A DNA stretch of 64,000 nt from Epichloe hybrida (GCA_019022495.1 JAFEKR010000004.1:992001-1056000), one strand, 5' to 3'; shown: positions 1 to 11,657, counted from the stretch's first letter. Notes: generated by a model not told the origin, from the sequence alone. Numbers and translations: made by a program.

Positions 1-691
1 ATCCTTTTCTGTCGCATCTCCCATTAATCTGTATTGTTTCAGGGTTATGCTGATAAAGCAATGATGCTTTTGCCCGCCGCTTTTGGCCAATCTCACTTGT
101 CGGTTGGCACGTACCATTAATACAAACAGATTCAAAGCGGCAATTTTCAATTGAATATTCGAAAACGTCATGTATATGAATTTGAACACCCTCCCTCCTC
201 TTGTCGCGGGAATCATCTTTCTGATCCAAATGGCAGCGAAAGTCTAAGCGTCATTTTCTAGTGCTCCCTAGGAAACTGTAAGGACGCATAAAGACACATA
301 TTTTAAAAATTAAACACGCATATTGTCAGGAGCACAGAGGTCAGAGACAGGGCAGTAAAGCCTCGGATAAACCTCGGGCCGTGCGGATAACTTGGGGACT
401 ATACGGATTACGGATTACATATACATATACGCTAGGTGGGGTATTTAGATAAAGACTGCCTATATTATGTATGTGGTAGGTAAACCGTCTATCATGATTA
501 GGACTAACGGCATATGCGTGTTTAGTTTTTGACATAGGAGGCAGCAGCTTTAACCCTCGCGCCTTGGACCCTCGCGGCTAGGAACATCTAGCAATGACAG
601 CACAAGGCGCCTTAATTCAAGCATCTGACAAGCCCTCTCACGAGACAAGGTAGGAATAGTGGATATCACCACACCCCGTGCGCCAACAAAC
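1..691. other. Intergenic, no gene seen
   Basis: No supportable gene. A 64-codon minus-strand reading at 341-535 has no recognisable domain and is probably chance. The stretch contains TACGGATTACGGATTAC at 402-418, the first of a series of such motifs in intergenic DNA of this window. The 5' control region of the DLT1 gene must lie at its right end. Confidence 0.6.
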
Positions 692-2002
692 ATGCAATAC
701 CGACGCGTGTTCTTCCGCATCCTTTACGGGTCGATCTACCTCGTCTTCTTCCTCCTCCTCGTCGGCTTGCTTCTCATTACCCCCGGCGATGCCATCGACC
801 GATCACTCCGCAACGACCAAAAATACAATGTGCTCATCTTGACCATCTCGTACGTGGTGACTGTTGTCACAGTGATTTTCGTCTACATTCTACGACTATA
901 CATTACCAAGACGGCTCTTGCTTCGATTCCCAAGGCTTGGGTACCCATCGATAAGGGCGACGTGAAGGATGCCGTGTATCGCATGATACACAGTGGACTG
1001 AGCCGAAGTGCGGCGATTGCGTACGAGTCGAGGCCCAGGGAGCAAATGATGGACTTGGGCAGGAATGTCTGTACAAACGACGCCGGCGAGCGGACATCAC
1101 AGCCCGGGTACAGGAGGGCAAAGACGGTCGCGGAGGACTTGGGCCTGCCGCTGCCCCCGAGCCGTCCTGTCTGGGGCGAGATCGAACACTACGGATGGGC
1201 ATCGCCGAACTCGCCTGATTTGCGCAATCTGCAGTACAGCAGCGTGCTTTCCGAGCTGCCGAACCTCATTGAAGCCAGGGCGCTCACGCTGGCTCCCACA
1301 CAGTCGTCAGACGGTACTGTGGCCGGGCAAACGCCCATGCCGGATCCAGAGACAACCATTTTGCTACAGCGCATGCCCAGCATGACGATGCGAGACTACC
1401 TCGATCATCTCTCCAGCATGGACGTCGTGCCCATGGATGAAACGACGATCCTCTTCCTCGCCCAGTATGAGCACGCGCGCTTCTCCAACCGGCCCATCTC
1501 CAACGACCTGTTCCGAGAGCTCATGCATCTGTTTGCCGAGATCCTACGCGCCATGCAACCCTTGGATCCCAACGTTCTGCAGTCTCTCGAAGAGAGCGGA
1601 AATTCCGGCTGGGGCCCGTCGGAAAGCGACATGGACATTGACAACGACGCGCCGCTGTACACGAACCCTCCTTCTCCGCAAAGCAGCATATCCCGCAGCA
1701 CCCTGAGTTCTGTGCGACGACGGCCACCCATGCGGACGCCCTCGGCCCAAGCCTGGAGCTTTCGCACCGCCCCCAACACGCCCGGGAGCAGGAAAACGGG
1801 CGTTCTATCTAGGAAATCAAGCGAAAACAGCTTTGCGCAGACCCGCCGACAGCATACAGTGAGAAGTCAGCCTTCGAGTTCGAGTCTCGGGTCCAATGCG
1901 ATGGGGAGCAGTGATTCGGGATCTGTGATTCGTCTTGCGACGAGGCAAGATCCGGGGACGCTTCCGTATGTGTTGAACTTGAGTCCCACAGCGGATAGCT
2001 GA
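692..2002 (+). CDS. DLT1: Defect at low temperature protein 1 (Dlt1-like membrane protein)
   Basis: Uninterrupted 436-residue reading. The frame is open further 5', but the first ATG is at 692, and starting there puts the first membrane segment near the N terminus as in the family. Two hydrophobic segments lie at about residues 10-32 and 48-72, followed by the family block around KAWVPIDKGDVKDAVYRMI and SRSAAIAYESRPRE. The C-terminal half is Ser/Pro-rich and probably disordered. Dlt1 proteins are poorly characterised fungal membrane proteins, named from a yeast cold-growth defect. Family identity is from recognition of the N-terminal block; function is not shown by the sequence. No intron is needed. 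Confidence 0.85.
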   Translation: MQYRRVFFRILYGSIYLVFFLLLVGLLLITPGDAIDRSLRNDQKYNVLILTISYVVTVVTVIFVYILRLYITKTALASIPKAWVPIDKGDVKDAVYRMIHSGLSRSAAIAYESRPREQMMDLGRNVCTNDAGERTSQPGYRRAKTVAEDLGLPLPPSRPVWGEIEHYGWASPNSPDLRNLQYSSVLSELPNLIEARALTLAPTQSSDGTVAGQTPMPDPETTILLQRMPSMTMRDYLDHLSSMDVVPMDETTILFLAQYEHARFSNRPISNDLFRELMHLFAEILRAMQPLDPNVLQSLEESGNSGWGPSESDMDIDNDAPLYTNPPSPQSSISRSTLSSVRRRPPMRTPSAQAWSFRTAPNTPGSRKTGVLSRKSSENSFAQTRRQHTVRSQPSSSSLGSNAMGSSDSGSVIRLATRQDPGTLPYVLNLSPTADS

Positions 2003-2467
2003 TGTTTCTTTATTTATCTTCTTCATGTTATATAATCGGTGGTTTACTGTACATGCTTATTTTCTTGAAGGGTGCTTTGGACATGACGACGGGATGGAAT
2101 CTACCTGGTCACAAGGTACGAAGGTACTGTACTTATGAGGGCGATTGACGTGATTATATTGCCGCCGTAGCGATGTAGTCTAAACTTGACATGTTGGCCA
2201 CGCAGCTTTTACACCGTCATCAAGGTTTTCTCGAAGCAAGCATGTCACTGCATGCCCAGCTCCCGCCAACCCGACCCACCCCACCCCACCTACAAGAGCA
2301 TTTTCTAAAAAGCAAAAACCTCAAAAGTCATCACATCGGCGCCAACCATATTTCCCTCACCAGCCCAGCCAGCACCAAGCTCGCTCGTTTCCAGCAACTT
2401 CCCCCCCAAAAGGCACAACAAGACAAGACAAGAACCGAAATCCACAAACACAATACAAACAAGGGGA

Positions 2468-2944
2468 ATGCCCCCCCCGTCGACCACCCCCCCCCAACTC
2501 CCGCTCGCCGCCAACCGCGCCGCCCTATCCAACCAGATATCGCTCCTGCTGTCCCGGCGCACAGCCCTCCTGGGATCCCTCACGGCGAGCTCCCGATCCC
2601 CCGCCGGCTCCGGCGCCGGCGCCGAGTCGCCCGCCACGAGGCGCGTCGTCCCCGACGAGGATTCCAAGCCGACGAGGCCAAACGACGGAGTGGGCTACGC
2701 GCCTGGGCCTAGCGCCGTCGACGGCAGCAAGACGCGGGACGACGTCCTGCGCGGCAGGATCCTGGGCAAGAGGAAGGGGCGGGGGGTGACTGTCGTGCCT
2801 GGTCGCGCGGAGGGCGAGAGCGAGAGTGATGACGACGAGGGGAGGGCCGCGGTGGGTAGGCCGAAGAAGGCGAGGGTATCACGGGATGGGGACGAGGGAA
2901 TAGGGGAGTCGACGAGTGAGAAGAAGAAGAAGAAGAAGGGATGA
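2468..2944 (+). CDS. Small Lys/Ser-rich hypothetical protein
   Basis: A 158-residue single-exon reading, not recognised with confidence. It begins with a helix-prone stretch (AALSNQISLLLSRRTALLGS), then a low-complexity Ser/Ala/Gly linker, then a short block ending in LRGRILGKRKGRG, an acidic run (ESESDDDEGR) and a basic tail of consecutive lysines. The acidic-basic layout and Lys tail suggest a nuclear or nucleolar protein. The LR-x-R-(I/L)LGK block weakly recalls small fungal DUF3245-type proteins, but that is memory only. It lies 465 bp downstream of DLT1 on the same strand and converges on SFL1. High GC and third-position bias fit a real gene, but chance opening in GC-rich DNA is possible. 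Confidence 0.5.
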   Translation: MPPPSTTPPQLPLAANRAALSNQISLLLSRRTALLGSLTASSRSPAGSGAGAESPATRRVVPDEDSKPTRPNDGVGYAPGPSAVDGSKTRDDVLRGRILGKRKGRGVTVVPGRAEGESESDDDEGRAAVGRPKKARVSRDGDEGIGESTSEKKKKKKG

Positions 2945-3658
2945 TTCATAATGGCCTGCCTGGCTGGCTGATGAGATGCTTGGGGCGGGGGGGTGGGAAT
3001 CTGGCGTTGTACTTTCTCCAACGAAGCGAGCGACTGATTTGAAATCTTTTGAGGTCTTGCCCTCTGTGTTCTTGTGAGATGGAAATTAGGCAAGGAGGAG
3101 GAGGAGTGAGGCGCCTGCTGAAATGGACGGGCCATGCATTGCATTTGGTCTGTTGACCTTTGTGCTCCGGGTGACGACATCTCAAGATGCAAGAATGAAA
3201 AAAAAAAAAAAAAAAAAAAAAACACTCTGAAATGTCATCATTATGGGACTGTAGAGAAAAAAAAGATCAATTGCCATCTGTAGCACACGCCGCCTCACCA
3301 AGACCAATGTTAACATGAGCGAAAAAGATGCGCCTTCCAATGCACAAGATTGAAATACTTGCTTTGCGCCTTTCTCCGTGTCCAAAAAAACCCTACAAAA
3401 TGATATGATTGATTGATTCATCACAATCACATCTAGCCCTTACTTCCTGCTCTTTCATAAAACACTCCCCCCCTTCAACATTTGCTCACGGCCTGATCTG
3501 TATAATACATGTATCGCTGCGCCTCAATGTATTCGCACAAACGGCCAAAGCCTGCAGATGCATATGGCAGAATTCAATGGCCACTGTGGTCGGAAAGCGT
3601 CGAGCGGCTCCAGATGCCAGCTGGCTGCATGACACAACGTAGCCCGTGCCTCCCGACT
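2945..3658. other. Convergent 3' intergenic region
   Basis: This 714-bp space lies between the ends of the small Lys-rich gene and SFL1, so it should hold both 3' untranslated regions. Apart from a 25-nt A run at 3198-3222 no feature is visible. Short readings in several frames have no protein-like character. Confidence 0.6.
3198..3222. repeat. Poly-A tract (25 nt)
   Basis: Uninterrupted run of 25 A residues. Similar runs occur at 35082-35104 and 39115-39137, all on the + strand and all intergenic. Confidence 0.9.
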
Positions 3659-5694
3659 CTATTGTATCCGCTTTCGCTTCCTGTCATCCTCTCCATAAGA
3701 ATCCTCGTCCTCTTCTGATCGTTCCGCAGTATCGCTCGGGTTCAATATATGAGCCATGCTGCCTCTTCGAGTCGTCGGCGCGGATGAGTCCTTGAACAGC
3801 GGGCCTTTGGCGTCCCTACTTCCCGCGCCATTCCAGGACCAGCCACCAAAGGCATCTCCACCATTGCCGGCACCGTTTGCCAGAGCGTGCGGGTGGGGAG
3901 GCGTAGTTGGCCGAGACTGCGGGTGGGAGTGCGAGGCTGACTGTAGAGAATATTCAGACAGTGACTCCCTGATACGCTGATCTTCTGGTCCCGCTCGCCC
4001 AGGCGATGACGGCCATCCAGCTGGCACGTTGGACGGTGGGAACGGCGACGCCCCCGGCTGCCAGCCATGAGCACGAATGTCGGCAGCTGTATGCCTTCTG
4101 GCAAGATTGCCCGGCGGAGTTTCGACATTAGACAGCGGATGGGGGCCGGTGGGTGGAGGGGCGGCCGCGTTCCGGAGAGGGGATGCTTGCGTGGTACTGC
4201 TGCCTCCAATAGAGCCGTAGGGACGCCGCGGGCCTAATGATAGAGCGGATGGCACTGTTGGCCTGTACAATGGTTGCCCACGGGGTTGACACGTGGGCAC
4301 AGTCAGGCCGCCAACAGGTCGCCTGGGATCGTCTTGCGGCAACTGCCTCGGTGATACTGGCGCATTGTCGACATTGCTGAAATATGGCTGTCTGCCCATT
4401 TCATGAGCTTCGTCGACAAACCGAAGGGCATCTGCCTGCCTCTGCAAATCCCCCTGCATTGCCATGACTGCGAGTTGTTAGCATGGTCCGAACGGACGGC
4501 AGAGCCAGCCAGGCATGCAAGAACAGGGACTCTACCGTACCATCTCGATGGGCAGCGCTATCAGGGGGGAAGAGTGTCAACATGACCCGGGACAGCTCCT
4601 GGTTGAGTTGGAGCAAGCGACCCAGAGTCTCCATGGCTGCTTGGTTCTTGGCATGCATAAAGTGCGCATTCTCCTCACTTCGTTGCAGGCGAGCACTAAC
4701 GTCGTAGAGCGTATGTTCTAGATTGGCCAGACGGCCATCGATGGTTTCTGGGGGAGGGGGCACGGGTTCAGCGGGCGTCCCAGGTTGCGATGAGCTCGGC
4801 TTGGGGAAGTTGGTCTCGCGATGAACCAAAGCATGACGGCTTGCTCGTCTTTTGATGTCTCGCAGCCCCGCTATGTCACCGCGCTTGAAGCTACCGTTTC
4901 CGTGCTTGAATTCCCACAATGTCGTGTCTGGATTACCAGTATGAAAAACATCTCGTTCTAGATGCCATCCATGAGTATGAAAACGTCAGGCTTATAGTGA
5001 GCAAGAAAAATGGTTGGAAAGGGGATTCTTACCCTTGTGAAAGCCATACATGTTGAGCTGACGAACAAAGGACGAAATGTTTGTATGTTTGAAATATTGC
5101 CTGAATATGGTCGAGGTTAGATCCATACGTCCATGCGCACACAAACACATATGCGCCGAATCCTTCCTTTTTTTTGCTTTCCCCTTCTTCTCTTTCTTCT
5201 CCACTGAAGGCGCACGTACGATAATACTTTCGAGAAGTCTGCAGTAGGAGACATGACAAAACTTTCCGCATTCGCAGACCACGATATCAAGTGCTGAATG
5301 CTCGAATCCTCAAGCATGCTACGAATGTGATTAGCCTTGACAGTGCTCGACTTCGTGGGCCAGTAGAGAGCTCGGTGAACAGTCCGGAACCTTACTTGTA
5401 TAGTTTGTGAATAAAGGCTGTCTGCACAATCTTAGGCTGATGTACCGTCGACGAAGCTGCTTGAGAAGGAGCAAGCATGTTTGATGGAGACGAGCTGCTG
5501 GTGGTACTCTGGTCGTTCCCCGAAGAATGACTCAGTCGATTGCTTGACTTTCCGTTCGTCTCCGATTCAGAGGCTTGGTTTGGAACGGGGGTTGTGGGGG
5601 ACGAAGTTATGTCCATGGCATCGGGAGCGGAGGCGGAGGTAGTGGAGGACATGGTGATGGCAAGCGTTGGGATGGGAACAACGCGAGTACCCAT
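3659..5694 (-). CDS. SFL1: HSF-type transcription factor, Sfl1-like
   Basis: Five exons give 563 residues: 5694-5396, 5318-5220, 5100-5033, 4957-4541, 4467-3659. All introns start GT and end AG, and frames join cleanly. The HSF DNA-binding domain begins near residue 87 and spans exons 1-4, with KLYNMLED, SPTADFSKVLSQYFKHTN, SFVRQLNMYGFHK and LWEFKHGNGSFKRGD in the expected order. A heptad-like coiled coil follows (NLEHTLYDVSARLQRSEENA), then a long Pro/Ser-rich tail ending in an acidic and basic cluster. Sfl1 proteins are nuclear repressors or activators of flocculation, stress and morphogenesis genes. The start is uncertain: an in-frame ATG at 5652 (MSSTTS) may be the true one. A 2.3-kb upstream region suggests a long promoter. 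Confidence 0.9.
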
Positions 5695-6300
5695 TGACCC
5701 CCTCTAGTTCGTTTATTCGCGATCGCGGTTCCTGCCGTCTGACAGAAGTTGAACGTGAGCTTCACTTGGCCACAGAAAGGCAACTGCCGCATACATGTAT
5801 ATATTTTTCGCAAACTGTGCTTGAGGAAGCACAGGGCGCGTAGCGGGGAGGGGGAGCGGGCCAGCTCACCACATCTCCAACCCGAAAAGGCGGGCTGAAG
5901 CAAAGAGGACGAGAAGCGCAGTAGAGGCGAGGCGAAGAGGGTGTTGGGACAGTAGCCGGGGAGGTGTTCTGCCAAATCTATCTTCGTCAAAGCAGAGAGC
6001 GACAACTGGTGGAGGAAGGGTTGCGCGACAAGAGAATGGCTGGCGATCGAATGAGTGGCAGGCTGGCGCCGGTCCGGATGGAGAGAGCTTGCTGCGCTGG
6101 TCCCCTGCCGCACAACAGCCCCAGGTGTCGTCTTCAAGAAAATGCGCCCGTGTCGTCGTCGATTGGGTCCTCGCTATCGACCAGATACATGCGCCGTTGA
6201 CGAAACGTCATGCGCTGTGGCCGAGGTCGTCGCGGAGCAATGAGGAGAATGAATCTCGGGATGGGAATTGAGGTGGAGGGTCGGTTGGCGGATCGGTTCT

Positions 6301-6331
6301 TGGTTGGTTGGTTGGTTGGTTGGTTGGTTGG
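6301..6331. repeat. (TTGG)n microsatellite
   Basis: Nearly eight copies of a TGGT/TTGG tetranucleotide without interruption, in the long region 5' of SFL1. Confidence 0.9.
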
Positions 6332-6467
6332 AGACAGGAAGGAGCGCCCAAGAAAAGGACGACGCTAGTAGGCACAATACTACGGATCCGTACGGAGTAC
6401 ACACAACATGGAATCCGTACGGACGGACGGACGTATGTATGTATTGTATGTATGTACATGACCATGT

Positions 6468-6497
6468 GGCCGCATGGCCGCATGGCCGCATGGCCGC
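6468..6497. repeat. GGCCGCAT octamer tandem repeat
   Basis: Nearly four head-to-tail copies of GGCCGCAT. Just upstream, 6421-6460 carries GGAC and GTAT short repeats. Confidence 0.85.
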
Positions 6498-7085
6498 TCC
6501 TTGTTGCCGTCAACAAGGGCTATCATTATTATTATTATAGCAGGCATAATCCGAAGTGGCACGATGGTGGCTCGCTGATCGCCCTCACGCACACACACAT
6601 CGTGACAGACAATGACAATGAGTGAAAGAAGCACGCCGGCACCTGCATGGCGTGCTGACGCTGTGAAGAATCATCATCCATCGAGCCATGAAGACCCGTC
6701 CGGATCAGAATCGTGTTTCGTCTGTTTCATCTCCGTGGCACTTGTCCATGACATTTCGCAGGCCGTGACAATGTGGGATTATCGACTACAGCTAATCCGT
6801 ATGTACGGATTACTCCGGATGTAATCCGTACAATCGGAGCATCCCTCGCGCCACCAGTAGCCGACCGAGCACAGACATTATTCCCGTCTTGGAAGACAGC
6901 AAACATATTGGGGCCTGCAGGCTTCGGCGCCATGCCGAGATGAAAACCTCCCCTTGGTCAAGTATTCCATCATGCACGTCCGTACGGGGCATCTCTTGAC
7001 CTTTGAGGCAGAATGCAGCAGGGTTGGGGGGTGCCGGGTTCGAGGCTTCGAGCTGCAGAACCCCATCGCCCGCCGACGGGCCCTG

Positions 7086-7277
7086 TTGGGATGTCAGTTG
7101 GGATGTCAGTTGGGATGTCAGTTGGGATGTCAGTTGGGATGTCAGTTGGGATGTCAGTTGGGATGTCAGTTGGGATGTCAGTTGGGATGTCAGTTGGGAT
7201 GTCAGTTGGGATGTCGATTTGTTGTTGGGATGTCGATTTGTTGTTGGGATGTTGTCTGGGATGTCGGTTGGGATGTC
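7086..7277. repeat. 12-bp minisatellite TTGGGATGTCAG
   Basis: Ten perfect tandem copies of the 12-mer fill 7086-7205. Two 19-bp variant units (TTGGGATGTCGATTTGTTG) follow at 7206-7243, then three more diverged GGGATGT units to 7277. The unit is a multiple of three without stops, so it reads as a repeat peptide on the + strand in every frame. No conserved domain flanks it, so it is treated as non-coding. Confidence 0.9.
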
Positions 7278-8035
7278 AGCATTACATAAGTACATGTACA
7301 TGAGTGCCGGTCTGGGTGGATGGCCCAAGGGCAACACGGTTTGGCTCCTTCGCCCAAGGTTCGGCCCCCGAACCAAGTCAGAATAAATCATCCAACGAGT
7401 TGCACGGGCAAAGGCGCGTATCATTACGGATTAGTTTCATCAATTGTTTTCCGCTTCCTGGCACGTCACGTCCACCACCGCCCGCTGACCGAAGCTGCAG
7501 TGTCAGCACCAGTCGCAGATCAGCGATGGGGCAAGTCGTGGGTGGATTGGCAGGTGTGACCAAGTTCCGTCTCGACGGCGTACGGACAATTTCTTCAAGA
7601 GGCGGACACACAGCAGCAGTGAGTGACAACACCAGTCGACAAGCTCAGTTTGAGACTTGCCTGTTTGACGCTTGTTCGTGGTGCAGATTGTGGCGACCCA
7701 GCTCCCGGGGAGCCCTGGCTTTCCTGGAATGCTCATCCGCAGCTACTAATCCGTACATGTACATTAAACCCTTATGGCTGCCCGGATTTATCACCATCCG
7801 CCCGGGCTGACTATTATCCGCTTCCGAATGATTTTACTAACCGTCGATCTGACGATTTGACTAATATCTTCAGACGTTTTAAACACGCATATGCGCCTTT
7901 ACTATTCAGTGACCCTAAGCCATGAGCTTGATGATTTCCGTTGTCCTAATCTACAGTTGCGCCAATAATACCACGTGCCTGCCTGTCTTGAACACAATTG
8001 TACCTAGTCCCATTGGCTCCGACCCTACGGATTAT

Positions 8036-10192
8036 TCACCTCACTTGTTCCATTTCGACTCTTCTAGTAGAGCCCCTGCGCTGCACCGTCGAGGGCTCAG
8101 ATCTCTTCGCTTCCACTGCTCTTGGCTTCGCGGCGGGCTCCTTCGCTTTTGGTACCGGCTCCTCTCTTTTGGGCTTCACCATGGCCTCCTTGGCCAAGCG
8201 CAAGTCGCCAAGAGACAGCCGCAAGTCGTTGCTGAAAGGCTCGAATTTGACAACAATCTGTTCTAACCCTAGCCTCAGTGCATCCAAAACCTGGTCCACT
8301 TCCGGACAGTCCCTGTCATCAGATGGATCGGTCCAATGCATCGGAAAACGCTGCTTGAGACTCTCAACTTTCCGTATGACGGCCGTCAGTGTGCGAATGA
8401 CGCTCGGGACATCCCTATGAACGTTGCCGAATTGATCCTCTGCAAAGCTGTGTACGCATAGGTAGCACAGAGCTTGGATGGCATTCACATACAGTTCTGG
8501 CTCTGCATAGGGTGTGCCCATGACGACGCCGGCCAGTCGTGTGCGGAAGCTGTGACGAAAAAGGCCGCCAATATAATCAATCTTCATGAGGCGTGTCGTC
8601 CAGTTTCCGATTTCACTTCGGAAGTGCTCGGGAGACAGAACCTCTTGCTGCTCCTTGGTAAGCATTTTGTCCTTGGTCTCCTTCCACGTTTTCTTGGCCA
8701 GGGGACTGAGCTCGGAGACGGGAGATGTCCCGGGGGCTCTGGCGATCTGACCTAGAGCCTTTTCCACCCCACCCAGAAGCCCAAAATTGTCACCCGTCTT
8801 TGTGAAAATCGAGTCCTGTCGAAGTGGGGCAGACACACGCTGTTTGGGTTCCGTTACTTGAGCAGGTTGTGCAGCTGCGGAGGGCGGGGGTCTTCCGTAC
8901 TCGTCGACGCGACTCTCAATTTGCTTGAGAAGATCCATACAGATAGCATAGACTTGAGACCACATTGGGCCATCTTTGCGATCAATATCACCGTATATAG
9001 CTTGACGTCGAGCTTCAAAATCTTGCGCAATGAGTGACAGTTCCCATACAGCAAATGACTATGGATTAGTTAGTTCCGGGGGTTTCTTTTCTTGGGCGAG
9101 AAGAGGAAATGGGAAGAAGGAACAATGCCTCGCTCACCTTGATGGATAATTTTTTGCTCTTGAGCCCGTTCAACAGGCTACCATTAGGGTCCTTGGACTC
9201 AGATGTCAACGGATTACCGTTCTTGAGGGGTTCTCTGACCATGAAAACAGAGAATGCAGTATTTCCCGATGCCCAAATAAAGTTCATCAACGTCCCAGCA
9301 TAGAAGCAGCGCGCCAATAGATACAGATCGGTAGGCAAGGTCGGAGGAAGGATGGTTGATTTGGGAAGTTTGTAAAACGGCCGTAAGAAGGTCAACGCCC
9401 AGCCCCACGCGAATGAACGCAGGACCAAATAATAAAAGATCAAACACAGCAGCACAGCTGACAAGGCTTGCTGCGCGCATCGTCCAAAGACGCCAGGAAG
9501 TTTCAAGAGCACCGTCTGAAAGGGCCTGGGCAAGAAACTCGGAATATTCTGCTGCGCGGCCGAGCTGCGCCTGGAGACCCCAAAATCCAGACGGTCGATG
9601 TCGACTCTATAATGATTGATTGTTTGCAGGAGAGCGCACACGGCGAGGTAGCAAGTAAAGAAGAGCGGGCGTTCGTTGAGGCGAGGTCGATCGCCACTAA
9701 AGTAGGTGACCCATCTCAAGTTGGCAGATTCTGACATGGAGAAGAGAAAGATGGGACAGAAGAGGGAGCTCGAGATGCCGTACCAGAAGCCGGTCTCGTA
9801 CGTCGAAAGGCTGATGAGGGACGAGCCGAGGTTTTGCAGGCCCGATTCGGTCGTTTTCAGGCCGACATGGTAATGCGCGATACGGAGGATGAGGATCGAC
9901 AGACCACACGAAAAGATGAGCAGTGCTCGAAAGCCTGCAGGTCCAATTGGAAACCATGACCAAAAATCTAGCGAGAGAGACCATCGAGTTAGCAACAATG
10001 TGAAGAGATTTGGGATGGCTGATGACTATTTGTGCTGTGGGTGGTGAACCAACATGAGCTCCAGTTAGCCAGGAGTAGAGCTTCCAGATAGGAAACGGCC
10101 AACAAAAGAATGGCAGTGGATGAGAAGCGCCTGTGCAAAGCAGGCTGTAAGGTGTCCTTGTAAGAAGCCCTTCGCACTGGAGCGCCGGCCAT
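8036..10192 (-). CDS. NDC1: Nucleoporin NDC1 (nuclear pore / spindle pole body membrane protein)
   Basis: Three exons give 663 residues: 10192-10054, 9967-9138, 9058-8036. The start ATG sits in a good context and opens MAGAPVRRASYKDTLQPALH. Hydrophobic segments occur throughout the first half (for example STAILLLAVSYLEALLLANW, FRALLIFSCGLSILILRIA, ALSAVLLCLIFYYLVL), fitting the six-pass Ndc1 membrane domain. The soluble C-terminal half (about residue 340 on) contains LIAQDFEARRQAIYGDIDRK and a basic tail. Ndc1 anchors nuclear pore complexes and, in fungi, spindle pole bodies in the nuclear envelope. The second intron falls between SIK and SFAVWE, phase 0. It is divergent from PEP12 across 544 bp. 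Confidence 0.9.
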
Positions 10193-10736
10193 GGTGATGA
10201 TGGCGCATACGCATTGCCTGAGCGGAGAGACGCTGGGAGGTTTTGGCTGAGGGCTGTGATAAGTTGTTGGCTGGTTAGTCCAGATGATGTGGATAAAAAT
10301 GACCAGCCCCACATGAAGCGAACGGAGCTGACGCGCCGTGCAGCCAGGCAGGCCAAACACAGGGATCCGTCACCTGTGTCAATCACGTGGCAATGGTTGG
10401 TATACATAGAACGGGAAGAGCAACGCCAAAGTTGCTCACGGCTAAAGCGGCGCTGAGAGGCCCCCTGGCGCCATTCTAGCGTCGCCCAGCAGCCCCCACC
10501 CACTCCAGTCCGCTGTAAACTGACTGACGCACATGAATGCATCCGTGGTTCAACCGCCTCTTGGAAACCGACAAACACCTTCCATGCCCGCGGACTTATC
10601 AACCGAAAGACACTCGACTTCACCCGAACTTTGTGCGTTTCCTTGCGTCGATTGAATTCCAGCATCGCGTCGCATCGCATCGCATCGCATCGCATCGCAT
10701 CGCATCGCATGCAGCGTAGCAAAGCGCCAACATAAC
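10193..10736. promoter_or_regulatory. Divergent intergenic region NDC1 / PEP12
   Basis: This 544-bp space separates the two start codons and must hold both promoters. Its only clear feature is the (CGCAT)8 repeat ending 26 nt before the PEP12 ATG. No TATA element is assigned. A long minus-strand reading across it encodes the repeat peptide of the CGCAT array and is not considered a gene. Confidence 0.5.
10671..10710. repeat. (CGCAT)8 pentanucleotide repeat
   Basis: Eight perfect copies of CGCAT, preceded by one imperfect unit, located in the presumed 5' leader of PEP12. Confidence 0.95.
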
Positions 10737-11657
10737 ATGTCGTACGATCAACTTTCCAATCTCGAGTCCGGCCGTCAAGGCAACTACAGCGACAATCCCG
10801 AGTTCCAAACCCTCCAGTATGACCTCAAGAACAAGCTGCAGAAGCTGCTGGTCAGCAACCGTGACCTCGCAAAAGGCGTCAACTCCCTGGGAACCAAAAA
10901 GGACAACCCCCGCCTGCGAGAGCGAGTGAACAAGGGCATGGAAACAACGCGCGAGCTGTGCAGGGAGATTGGAGACGGTGTGAAGCGATTGCAAACGTGG
11001 GAGGACTTGACGGTTTGTTCCCCCTCCTTGCCTTGCCCCCCTCCCCGACAGACATGATGGAGCATGAGAAGAAGAAAAACTCCAGCAGGCTGACCCCTTC
11101 CATCTCTCTCCACACTCTAGAAGCAACAAAAGTACGAACAGACCAAGGTATCAGGCGACTTCCAAGCCGCGCTGCAAGAGTTCCAAGATCTCCAGCGACG
11201 GGCCCTGGACAAGGAAAAGGCCTCCGTCAGCGCAGCCCGAGCCGCGCACGGAATTGATTCGCACGACCAAGGCACCGGCAGCAACATCAACAACAACCAG
11301 GAACAGCAGCAGCTCCTTCAACAGCAAGAACTGACGCAGCTGGCGCCGCAGGACGAGGTGGATTTCCAAGAAAGCCTCATTATCGAGCGGGAGGAAGAAA
11401 TCCGCAATATCGAGCAGGGCGTCGGTGATTTGAACGTGCTCTTCACCCAGGTTGCGCATATCGTGGCAGAGCAGGATGCCGGCATCATGACTCTCGCAGA
11501 CAACGTGGAAAGAACACACGAGCACACCATGCAGGCTGATAGGGAGACTCGACAGGCGGCACGGTATCAAAAGGCCGCGCGCAACAAGAGTTGTTGCCTG
11601 CTACTGATTCTGGGCGTCATTCTGACTATTGTAATCCTGGCCGTCGTTCTGGGGTGA
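10737..11657 (+). CDS. PEP12: Endosomal Qa-SNARE (syntaxin), Pep12-like
   Basis: Two exons, 10737-11012 and 11121-11657, give 270 residues; the intron is phase 0 between WEDLT and KQQKYEQ. The N-terminal part is an Habc-type helical domain (DPEFQ-TLQYDLKNKLQKLL, TRELCREIGDGVKRLQTWEDLT). A Gln-rich linker and a SNARE motif from about residue 175 follow (ESLIIEREEEIRNIEQGVGDL). A C-terminal anchor rich in Leu/Ile/Val is preceded by a Cys pair. Pep12/syntaxin-7-type proteins mediate fusion at the late endosome/prevacuole. The choice of Pep12 over Vam3 or Tlg2 rests on the N-terminal MSYDQLSNLE type and overall length. Confidence 0.87.

Larger units (their letters stand above)
5695..8035. other. 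Long intergenic region rich in short tandem repeats
   Basis: No convincing gene. It lies upstream of SFL1 and downstream of NDC1. It contains a GGTT tetranucleotide run (6301-6331), a GGCCGCAT octamer run (6468-6497), a 12-bp minisatellite (7086-7277) and several TACGGATTA/TAATCCGTA motifs (6381-6420, 6793-6832, 7423-7433, 7747-7763, 8025-8034). Longer open readings here come from stop-free repeat units. Confidence 0.6.

Noticed and set aside
6810..7424. Readings with Leu-Thr-Ser-Gln or Gly-Met-Ser-Val repeats
   Set aside because: They arise from the stop-free 12-bp minisatellite; flanks show no conserved domain or splice logic.
9697..10722. 341-codon minus-strand reading starting with a Met-Arg-Cys-Asp-Ala repeat
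   Set aside because: The start is the CGCAT array, and the rest overlaps NDC1 exons and introns in another frame.
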